In this document: in pieces, positions 6,990 to 12,024 of the stretch
Numbering within the stretch: the first letter of the stretch is position 1
How the letters are laid out: each line of letters starts with the position of its first letter
Translations under genes and position numbers: made by a program
Assembly (NCBI GenBank): GCA_028691575.1
Contig: JAQUYY010000032.1
Coordinates: 1 to 12,024 of the forward strand
DNA length: 12,024 bases
Direction: 5' to 3'
Source: Candidatus Gastranaerophilales bacterium
GTDB lineage: Bacteria > Cyanobacteriota > Vampirovibrionia > Gastranaerophilales > JAQUYY01
Notes under the pieces: generated by a model
Databases searched by the model: none
Told to the model about the DNA's origin: nothing
What the model saw: the letters and a program-made list of their open reading frames with translations, nothing else

Positions 6990-7009
6990 AATCATGGTAT
7001 ATCATGATT
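6990..7009. promoter_or_regulatory. Near-palindromic operator-like site, leader copy 1
   Basis: AATCATG-GTATAT-CATGATT has perfect 7-base arms. In leader copy 2 the matching site (11219-11238) is a perfect 20-bp palindrome. It lies about 65-80 bases before the pilin start and overlaps the possible -10 element, so it could be a repressor or activator site, or an RNA hairpin. Confidence 0.45.
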
Positions 7010-7072
7010 TATAGCTATTTTAATTATGAAAATGCAAATATATTTATGCTTTAAGCATGAAAAGGGGAAATT

Positions 7073-7747
7073 ATGTTAAACAAAATGAAACAATCAGAGA
7101 ATAGATTTATCAAAAAATTAGGTTTCACATTAGCCGAAATATTGATAGTTATTGCAATAATTGGGATAATCGCTTCAATAGCAACACCAATGCTATTTGG
7201 CACGACAAATGAGGCTGAATTAAAGTCAAAATGGAAAAAAATCTATGGCGACTTATCCCAAGCAACCATGCTTGTTATGAATGATAATGACGGAACATTG
7301 GCAGGTGCTTTTTCAAATACTACAACAATAAGAGACGAATATGTCAAATATTTAAATTATATAAAATCTTGCGATACAAACCACGCTCTTGGAGTATGCT
7401 GGCATGCAAATGATTCGGCATATGCATTAGATGGGACTCCTATAACTAGCTGGGCAAATTACCCGTCTTTAATTCTTAACAATGGAGTAATGCTAAGGTT
7501 TTATTATTTAAGCTCTGCCTGCACGAATACATCAAGAGGCATTCCTGCTTGTGGTTATGTAATAATTGATGTTAACGGATTTAGCAAGCCTAATGTTATA
7601 GGTCGAGATATTTTTTATATTCATGTAATATCAAACGGAATAAAACCTTGGGGAGTTCAGGGCGATAAATATGATGAAAATTACTGCGAAGGTTCAACAG
7701 GCAGTAATGCCGGATACGGTTGTTCCGCAGAATATTTATACAAATAG
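7073..7747 (+). CDS. Type IV pilin-like / pseudopilin protein (prepilin), copy 1
   Basis: A 224-residue prepilin-like protein with a class III signal. The leader is a basic peptide ending 'FIKKLG', with cleavage expected between G17 and F18, followed by 'FTLAEILIVIAIIGIIASI' (18-36) with the conserved Glu at +5 of the mature form (E22). A prepilin peptidase would process and N-methylate it, and the hydrophobic helix would anchor or assemble it in the inner membrane. The mature part has an N-terminal helix ('KSKWKKIYGDLSQAT'), then a globular domain with Cys residues (SCD, VCW, SACT, PACG, YCEG, GCS). It carries 'IIDVNGFSKPNVIGRDIFYI' near residues 162-181 and ends 'CSAEYLYK'. The ribosome binding site AAGGGG precedes the ATG. 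The N-terminus closely matches the second pilin at 10531-11151, but the middle differs. It could be a pilus subunit, a minor pilin or a type II secretion pseudopilin. Confidence 0.9.
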   Translation: MLNKMKQSENRFIKKLGFTLAEILIVIAIIGIIASIATPMLFGTTNEAELKSKWKKIYGDLSQATMLVMNDNDGTLAGAFSNTTTIRDEYVKYLNYIKSCDTNHALGVCWHANDSAYALDGTPITSWANYPSLILNNGVMLRFYYLSSACTNTSRGIPACGYVIIDVNGFSKPNVIGRDIFYIHVISNGIKPWGVQGDKYDENYCEGSTGSNAGYGCSAEYLYK

Positions 7748-7769
7748 GCTTGATTCTGCCTACTTTTTT
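7745..7769 (+). terminator. Likely intrinsic terminator of pilin copy 1
   Basis: TAGGC (7745-7749, including the stop codon), an 8-base loop, and GCCTA (7758-7762), then C and six T's (7764-7769). The stem is short, but the T-run and position fit. The same hairpin read on the minus strand could also serve the convergent transporter operon, with a weaker T-run. Confidence 0.5.
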
Positions 7770-7781
7770 ATTTCAATTAAT

Positions 7782-8576
7782 TTATTGAATACTTAGCCAC
7801 TTATTTTGAAGTTTTTTTAGTGTTCCGTCTGCTTTTATATCTTCAAGAGCAGCGTTTACAATGTCTTGAAAAGAGATAGAATCTTCACTTTTTCTAAATG
7901 CTAGTCCATAAGGTTCTTTTGTATAGCGGTGATTTAGAATTTTGAAATTATCATCTTCATATAAAAAACCTGTTAAAATTGTATCATCAGTTGTTAAGGC
8001 ATCAATTCTTCCTGTTTTTAGAGCAGAAAATGCATCGGTATATGTTCTGTAACCTTTTACAAAAGCTCTTGGCGCCATGTTTCTTAAATTTCTTTCACTT
8101 GTTGATCCTAAAACAACGCCAACATTTTTACCGTTAAGATCTTTTACATTAGCAATTATACTGTTTTTAGGAACCATTATAGCTTGTCCTGCAACATGAT
8201 AAGGCTGACTGAAATTTACTACTCTTTCTCTTTTGTCATTTATCGTCATTGTTGCTGCAACAAAATCCACTCCGTTTGAAGTTAAAGCAAAAATTCTATT
8301 TGAAGAAGTTACTTGTTTAAATTCAACAGTTTTTTCATCACCTAAAATTCTTTTGGCTATTTCTCTTGATAAATCAATATCAAAACCTTTAAGTTGTTGA
8401 TCCTGGTCAATAAAACCGAACGGTTTGCTGTCATATTTTACACCGACAACTATTTTATTGTTTTCTCTAACCTGCTCTAATTGCGTTTTTTGAGACTCTG
8501 ATTTGCATGCCGTTAATGCTGAAAATAGCGTTATGCCAATCATCAATAACCCAAAATTTCTTATTATTTTTTTCAT
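7782..8576 (-). CDS. Amino acid ABC transporter substrate-binding lipoprotein (SBP family 3)
   Basis: A 264-residue binding protein of the bacterial extracellular solute-binding family 3, the type that captures polar amino acids (glutamine, glutamate, aspartate, arginine and others) for ABC import. The N-terminus is a lipoprotein signal: basic MKKIIRN, a hydrophobic core and the lipobox LTAC with the lipidated Cys at 24. The protein is therefore membrane-anchored in the periplasm. The mature part shows family features: 'KIVVGVKYDSKPFGFIDQ' (about 41-58), 'KGFDIDLSREIAKRIL', 'VDFVAATMTINDKRERVVNFS' and 'DALTTDDTIL'. The gene is 18 bases downstream of the ATPase gene with an AGGAAA ribosome binding site, so the two are co-transcribed. 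The exact amino acid cannot be read from the sequence. It ends convergently with pilin copy 1. Confidence 0.93.
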   Translation of the reverse strand: MKKIIRNFGLLMIGITLFSALTACKSESQKTQLEQVRENNKIVVGVKYDSKPFGFIDQDQQLKGFDIDLSREIAKRILGDEKTVEFKQVTSSNRIFALTSNGVDFVAATMTINDKRERVVNFSQPYHVAGQAIMVPKNSIIANVKDLNGKNVGVVLGSTSERNLRNMAPRAFVKGYRTYTDAFSALKTGRIDALTTDDTILTGFLYEDDNFKILNHRYTKEPYGLAFRKSEDSISFQDIVNAALEDIKADGTLKKLQNKWLSIQ

Positions 8577-8594
8577 ATTTTATTTCCTATGCTA

Positions 8595-9326
8595 TTATAA
8601 TTCACTTAAAACATTTTTTAAAAAAATCTTTGTATCACTATGTTTTGGCGATTTAAAAACATCATTTGGCGCACCGTCTTCAATAATTTCGCCATGAGAT
8701 ATAAATAAAAGCCGATTAGCAACTTCTCTTGCAAATTCCATTTCGTGAGTAACTACAATCATTGTCATACCGTCTTGCGCAAGGTTTTTCATAACCTCCA
8801 AAACCTCTTTGGTCATTTTAGGATCAAGCGCGCTTGTAGGCTCGTCAAACATCATTATATCCGGTTTCATAGCAAGGCTTCTTGCAATTGCTACTCTTTG
8901 AGCCTCCCCGCCCGATAATTGGTCGGGATACTTATCAATTTTACTTAAAAGCCCGACTTTTTCCAACAATTGAAGTGTTATTTTTTCGGCTTGTGTATCA
9001 GACATTTTTTTTACTTTCATCGGGGCTAATTTTATATTTTCTTTTACTGTCATATGTGGAAAAAGGTTAAACTGCTGAAAAACAATGCCTACTTTCTGTC
9101 TTAATGCATTTAAATCAGCTTTTGAGGCAGTAATATCAATATCATCAACAAAAATTTTACCCGAATTAATTTTTTCCAATCCGTTGACACATTTTAAAAA
9201 AGTGCTTTTCCCGCAACCGGATGGACCAATAATAGCAATAACTTCACCTTTTTGAATTTCAACACTAACATTTTTCAAAATCCTGAGATTTTTATAATAT
9301 TTAGTAACATTTTCAAATTTAATCAC
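8595..9326 (-). CDS. Polar amino acid ABC transporter ATP-binding protein (GlnQ-like)
   Basis: The ATPase of a polar amino acid uptake ABC transporter; it would sit on the cytoplasmic face and drive import through a permease. All motifs are present in its 243 residues: Walker A GPSGCGKS (34-41), Q-loop at Q84, 'LFPHMTVKENI', signature LSGGEAQR (137-144, with E in place of the common Q), Walker B 'IMMFDE' (157-162), D-loop SALD and the H-loop H194. The length and the 'QQFNLFPHMT' and 'AREVANRLLFI' segments are typical of the GlnQ/ArtP/HisP subfamily. The start is a GTG at 9324-9326 preceded by AGGGTGG, a strong ribosome binding site. The binding-protein gene follows after 18 bases. No permease gene is next to it: upstream lies a divergent gene and downstream a pilin. 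The permease must be encoded elsewhere, or the pair works with another system. Confidence 0.95.
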   Translation of the reverse strand: MIKFENVTKYYKNLRILKNVSVEIQKGEVIAIIGPSGCGKSTFLKCVNGLEKINSGKIFVDDIDITASKADLNALRQKVGIVFQQFNLFPHMTVKENIKLAPMKVKKMSDTQAEKITLQLLEKVGLLSKIDKYPDQLSGGEAQRVAIARSLAMKPDIMMFDEPTSALDPKMTKEVLEVMKNLAQDGMTMIVVTHEMEFAREVANRLLFISHGEIIEDGAPNDVFKSPKHSDTKIFLKNVLSEL

Positions 9327-9473
9327 AATTTTACCACCCTGGACAATTATTTATAAAATGCAGATAGTTTAATATTAATATAACCTTTATAGAGAAGTAA
9401 ATAAAATATATGGACGACTTTTTACACAAATTTTAACATGCTTTACTTAAAAATGCACCTGAGGGCTACATTT

Positions 9474-9899
9474 ATGCAAAAAATAAAAGTTAAAAGACCT
9501 GTAACAATAAGAACTGTTGTTACAAAAGATTTTAAAAAACAGGCTACGGAAGAAATTTTAAAGGAAATTCATCTTATTGAAAGCCAAATTATGCAGCTTG
9601 AGCTTCAAAACCAGCAAATGCAAAATCAAATGTACTCGGCAGGTTTTAATAATGAAAAGCTTGAGCATATTCAAAACGAATTAAATGAAATTTCTGCTAA
9701 ACTTGAGCAAATGACGTTTTTTAAGCAAGAACTGCAAACTCAAAAAGAAAGTATAAATCACATTGGGCTTGAGAATATAATTGTTACGGGAAGTTTGGAA
9801 AATTATGTTGAACTTTCTATCGGCGAAAATATTTATGATAAATTCAAAAATGCTGAAATTATTGTAAAAGATGGTATAATTCAAGATATCAGGCTATAA
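9474..9899 (+). CDS. ylqD: YlqD family protein
   Basis: A YlqD-type protein of 141 residues, function unknown. The N-terminal signature 'IKVKRPVTIRTVVTKDFK' (about 3-20) is characteristic. It is followed by a long coiled coil rich in Gln and Glu (about 25-95, for example 'IESQIMQLELQNQQMQNQM') and a C-terminal small domain with 'ENYVELSIGENIYDK'. I place the start at 9474 because GAGGG lies 8 bases before that ATG and because the family begins at this point; in-frame ATGs at 9438 and 9453 lack a ribosome binding site. It lies directly upstream of rimM, as in Bacillus, where ylqD is between ylqC and rimM in the rpsP-trmD operon. That context suggests a link to ribosome biogenesis, but no activity is established by the sequence. 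Confidence 0.85.
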   Translation: MQKIKVKRPVTIRTVVTKDFKKQATEEILKEIHLIESQIMQLELQNQQMQNQMYSAGFNNEKLEHIQNELNEISAKLEQMTFFKQELQTQKESINHIGLENIIVTGSLENYVELSIGENIYDKFKNAEIIVKDGIIQDIRL

Positions 9900-9918
9900 A
9901 AAATGGAGAAACATAAAA

Positions 9919-10431
9919 TTGGAATTTTTATCTGTCGGAAAAATCATAAATTTTCACGGTATTCAAGGCGAAGTAAAAGTCGGCTATACTCAAGGCAAAG
10001 AAAAACAATTAAAATCATTAAAAGAATTTTTTGTTTGCAAAAACGGCCAAGAAATAAAATTAACAGTGCAGTCTTTACGATTTCATAAAAATAATGCCCT
10101 TTTCAAATTTAAAGAAATAAATTCGATTGACGAAGTGCTTGAATTTAAGGGGCTTGATTTAAAAGCCGAAAAAACAAAAATAGTGGGCTTTTTGCAGGAG
10201 GATGAATTTTATATAAATGATCTTGTCGGCTCTGGCGTTTTTGATGAAAATAATAACTTGATTGGAATTGTTGATTCTATTGCAACAATAAAAGGTGAAG
10301 ATCTTTTAGCAATAAAAGATATAAATAATAATGAACATTTGATTCCTTTTGTTAAAAAAATTGTACCCGATGTTGATATTAAAAACAAAAAAATCATCAT
10401 TGACACAATTCCGGGATTGATTGAAAAATAA
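9919..10431 (+). CDS. rimM: Ribosome maturation factor RimM
   Basis: RimM binds ribosomal protein S19 and helps process 16S rRNA and assemble the 30S head. The 170 residues show the RimM N-terminal beta-barrel (about 1-88), beginning 'FLSVGKIINFHGIQGEVKV', and a C-terminal PRC-barrel (about 95-168) with 'FYINDLVGSGVFDENNNLIG' and the hallmark end 'HLIPFVKKIVPDVDI', then 'GLIE'. The length is normal. The start is a TTG at 9919, chosen because a GGAGAA ribosome binding site lies about 9 bases before it and because it gives the expected N-terminus. The rare start codon may limit its expression. ylqD ends 19 bases upstream. The usual downstream gene trmD is missing here; an inverted pilin gene follows instead. 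Confidence 0.93.
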   Translation: MEFLSVGKIINFHGIQGEVKVGYTQGKEKQLKSLKEFFVCKNGQEIKLTVQSLRFHKNNALFKFKEINSIDEVLEFKGLDLKAEKTKIVGFLQEDEFYINDLVGSGVFDENNNLIGIVDSIATIKGEDLLAIKDINNNEHLIPFVKKIVPDVDIKNKKIIIDTIPGLIEK

Positions 10432-10471
10432 GTTTTACGGGACATATGACGTACCCTACTCACTGGTTTGT

Positions 10472-10494
10472 TAATAATATCTATTATTATTTTT
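10472..10494 (+). terminator. Weak terminator-like hairpin after rimM
   Basis: TAATAAT (10472-10478), loop ATCT, and ATTATTA (10483-10489), followed by five T's. The stem is made only of A-T pairs, so it would be weak. It is placed about 40 bases after the rimM stop, between convergent genes. Confidence 0.35.
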
Positions 10495-10530
10495 CAAAAC
10501 ATGGATAAATTATAAAATTTTCTTAATATA

Positions 10531-11151
10531 TTAATCGTATAAATATTGAGCTGAACAATTATGCCCAAAGTGATCCGTATCGCATAAATGCATTGAGTCT
10601 TCTCTATCGCTGCCATATGGAGTTAAAACATTATTAAATAATCTTGTATAAAAAATATCTTTTCCAACCATATTTGGCTTTTTACTGCCGTTTACATCAA
10701 TAATTATAGCTCCGCAAGATGACGTACTATTATTGCAAGTGTTTGATACAAAATAAAATACAATAAATGAACCGTTGTTTATAATTAATCCGGGTCTATT
10801 GGTATCATTAATCGCACCTGTAGTCCCATTTAAAAAATACCATTCGCCATGAGGCTTCCAACAGCCTTCCGCATCTGAGATTTTGCAGAATTTTATGATA
10901 TTAAAATGATTTGAATAAGCATTTCTGAATGAATTCCCATCAGTAAATGCCCCGCTAATACTGCCTCCATTATTATGCATAACTAATTGCGTTGCTTGGG
11001 ATAAATCTCCATAGATTTTTTTCCATTTTGACTTTAATTCAGCGTCACTTGTTGTGCCAAATAACATCGGTGTAACTATTGAGGCAATTATTCCGATTAT
11101 TGCAATAACTATAAGTGTTTCTGCCAGAGTGAATCCTAAATTCTTTTTCAT
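10531..11151 (-). CDS. Type IV pilin-like / pseudopilin protein (prepilin), copy 2
   Basis: A 206-residue prepilin-like protein. The leader is very short (MKKNLG), with cleavage between G6 and F7, then 'FTLAETLIVIAIIGIIASI' with Glu at +5 (E11). The first about 50 mature residues nearly match pilin copy 1, including 'DAELKSKWKKIYGDLSQAT'. The globular part is different in sequence but shares landmarks: Cys residues, 'SCGAIIIDVNGSKKPNMVGKDIFY' split around residues 144-167, and the C-terminal 'CSAQYLYD'. The start has an AGGAAG ribosome binding site. The gene is inverted relative to copy 1 and carries the same leader repeat upstream. The two probably arose by duplication followed by divergence of the exposed domain, or by gene conversion of the 5' end. 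The exact role (major pilin, minor pilin or pseudopilin) is open. Confidence 0.9.
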   Translation of the reverse strand: MKKNLGFTLAETLIVIAIIGIIASIVTPMLFGTTSDAELKSKWKKIYGDLSQATQLVMHNNGGSISGAFTDGNSFRNAYSNHFNIIKFCKISDAEGCWKPHGEWYFLNGTTGAINDTNRPGLIINNGSFIVFYFVSNTCNNSTSSCGAIIIDVNGSKKPNMVGKDIFYTRLFNNVLTPYGSDREDSMHLCDTDHFGHNCSAQYLYD

Positions 11152-11454
11152 GGCAATACTTCCTTTCTCTGCTTAAAAATACAAATATACTTGCATTCGC
11201 ATGAATAAAATCTCTATAAATCATGGTATACCATGATTTTCATGATTTGTAAAGCTATATTTCATGCGTAGCAAGGATTATAGGTTAAAATATTTCAAAT
11301 TGCCGTATCCCATGTGGCTCATGAGTTTTCGCAAATCAAATCCCCGAAAACATGATGAATACATGGGTTGCATGGTTTAAACTCTTAATATTCTTTTGTA
11401 TCAAGAGTTATAATGTTATTTGTATTAAAATGACAATGGTTTTTTGAATTTATA
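11152..11454 (-). repeat. Pilin leader repeat, copy 2 (inverted)
   Basis: The reverse complement of the leader at 6771-7072, directly upstream of pilin copy 2. Relative to the pilin start it holds the same elements in the same order: stem P1 (11381-11408), nested stem P2 (about 11309-11367), the palindrome at 11219-11238, and ten CATG sites. The tenth CATG is at a different place from that in copy 1 (here in TTCATGCGAA). The segment nearest the pilin start is the most diverged. Confidence 0.85.
11219..11238. promoter_or_regulatory. Perfect 20-bp palindrome, leader copy 2
   Basis: AATCATGGTATACCATGATT equals its own reverse complement over all 20 bases. It is the counterpart of the near-palindrome at 6990-7009 in copy 1. 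Its position about 70-85 bases before the pilin start suggests an operator for a dimeric regulator, or an RNA hairpin. Confidence 0.55.
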
Positions 11455-11598
11455 ACAAAAATCTTCACAATAAAATAGCATGCAATTTATTCTTTTTAAA
11501 AATGAATTTGTTTTGCCGTAACTAACAAAAAATTTTAATAAACATTATGATTTGATATTAAGTTTTGTTGAGTAAAGTAAAAAATATATTTAATAGTC

Positions 11599-11647
11599 TT
11601 GACTTATTGCCCACATGTTTCTTATCATTATTTAGAGTTAATATAAT
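11599..11647 (+). promoter_or_regulatory. Candidate promoter(s) of the last gene
   Basis: TTGACT (11599-11604) is followed after 18 bases by TATCAT (11623-11628). Further on is a consensus TATAAT (11642-11647) with a poor -35 element. Either could start transcription 30-50 bases before the ATG at 11675. The first pair is the better two-element match. Confidence 0.45.
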
Positions 11648-11674
11648 CGTCATAATACGGCGGGTTGAGGTAAT

Positions 11675-12024
11675 ATGAAATCCAGTACAGTTCATAAATC
11701 TAACTTATCAAAAGAGCGAATAGCAGTTTTGGAAGAGCTTATGTCAGATAAAACCAGACCATACGATTCTTCACCGGGTGTTTATGTCAGATCAGACAAA
11801 GATAGAGAACTCGATTTATTATGGCAAGGATTAAAATCAAATACTAGAGAAGAAAGATCTCCCGGTGTCTATCTTTCTGTTGGCTTCGTAACAGGCGCAC
11901 TTTGCATGTTTCTTATGACGACTATCTTGAATTTTGGCAATCCGTCAAGAGATAGTTTTGTCGACCTTAATCTTTGGGCTAAAGGAAATGTTGTTAAAGA
12001 AGAAACACCGGTTAATTTATCTGC
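11675..12024 (+). CDS. Membrane-anchored protein, N-terminal part (3' end outside window)
   Basis: The first 116 residues of a longer protein, open to the right edge. The ATG has a clear GAGGT ribosome binding site (11667-11671 region) and a promoter-like sequence upstream. The N-terminal about 64 residues are charged and probably cytoplasmic. One hydrophobic segment follows at about 66-86 ('YLSVGFVTGALCMFLMTTIL'), and the rest is polar. By the positive-inside rule, the Lys- and Arg-rich N-terminus faces the cytoplasm and the C-terminal part the periplasm. The motif SPGVY occurs twice, before the membrane segment (33-37, SPGVYVRSD) and directly at it (62-66, SPGVYLSVG). I do not recognise a family. 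A short cytoplasmic head plus one membrane segment is common in proteins carrying a periplasmic peptidoglycan-binding domain, but none is visible here. Confidence 0.75.
   Translation, partial: MKSSTVHKSNLSKERIAVLEELMSDKTRPYDSSPGVYVRSDKDRELDLLWQGLKSNTREERSPGVYLSVGFVTGALCMFLMTTILNFGNPSRDSFVDLNLWAKGNVVKEETPVNLS

Larger units (their letters stand above)
6771..7072 (+). repeat. Pilin leader repeat, copy 1
   Basis: About 300 bp directly upstream of the first prepilin gene. It is repeated in inverted orientation at 11152-11454, upstream of the second prepilin gene. From about 6798 to 6988 the copies match with only about five substitutions by eye; similarity then falls but continues to the start codon. 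The leader contains stem-loops at 6820-6847, 6861-6919 (nested) and 6970-7018, plus ten CATG tetranucleotides between 6854 and 7059. A possible promoter, TTTACA (6976-6981) with TATATC 17 bases later, is conserved in spacing in copy 2 (TTTACA/TATACC). If transcription starts further upstream, this would be a long structured 5' leader. Confidence 0.85.

Noticed and set aside
6841..7010. CRISPR array or direct-repeat array
   Set aside because: The recurring AATCATGG and CATG units are short and irregularly spaced, with no uniform spacers and no cas genes nearby.
6771..11454. Composite transposon bounded by inverted repeats
   Set aside because: No transposase or integrase gene lies between or beside the repeats, no target-site duplication is evident, and the repeats are leaders of homologous genes.
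1..12024. tRNA or rRNA genes
   Set aside because: I searched the intergenic stretches by eye and saw no cloverleaf with a TTCRA-type T-arm and no rRNA-like sequence.

Overview
The window is AT-rich (roughly 30% GC by eye) and looks like a chromosomal segment from an uncultured, Gram-negative gut-type bacterium. My best guess is the Gastranaerophilales / Vampirovibrionia ('Melainabacteria') sister group of Cyanobacteria. The guess rests on three things: the low GC; a heptosyltransferase, which implies a Gram-negative envelope, alongside gene pairs best known from Firmicutes and Cyanobacteria (ruvX with DUF1292, ylqD with rimM); and prepilin-like proteins of the 'FTLAE...DVNG..KPN..G.DIF' type, which as I recall are numerous in that group. 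No rRNA or tRNA is present to settle it.

Layout. (1) 3-437: the end of a small protein built from three tandem DUF2934-like helical repeats. (2) 438-750: a gene-free stretch with two long hairpins and two polypurine tracts. (3) 751-3419, minus strand: a tight three-gene operon in the order GT9 heptosyltransferase, GAF-GGDEF diguanylate cyclase, 116-aa unknown protein. (4) 3650-3901: a small, very basic coiled-coil protein. (5) 4055-6694, plus strand: four genes that overlap or abut, namely a free-standing ClpX-type zinc finger, a 553-aa helical-repeat protein of unknown function, ruvX and a DUF1292 protein. They are closed by a terminator at about 6744-6775. (6) 6771-7747: a roughly 300-bp structured leader and a prepilin-like gene. 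(7) 7782-9326, minus strand: a polar amino acid ABC ATPase and its lipoprotein binding subunit, without a permease. (8) 9474-10431: ylqD and rimM, without the usual trmD. (9) 10531-11454, minus strand: a second prepilin-like gene with a near-identical copy of the same leader, inverted relative to the first. (10) 11675 to the end: the start of a one-membrane-segment protein.

The main non-routine signal is the pair of inverted leaders (6771-7072 and 11152-11454). Over about 190 bp they differ at only about five positions, although the pilin genes they precede have diverged strongly in their distal parts. Each leader carries ten CATG tetranucleotides and several stem-loops, and in one stem the substitution keeps a G-U pair. 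This points to a mobile or gene-converted regulatory leader, or a structured RNA, attached to a pilin family. The second signal is the ClpX-type zinc finger, which has no AAA+ motor and is translationally coupled to an uncharacterised helical-repeat protein next to ruvX.
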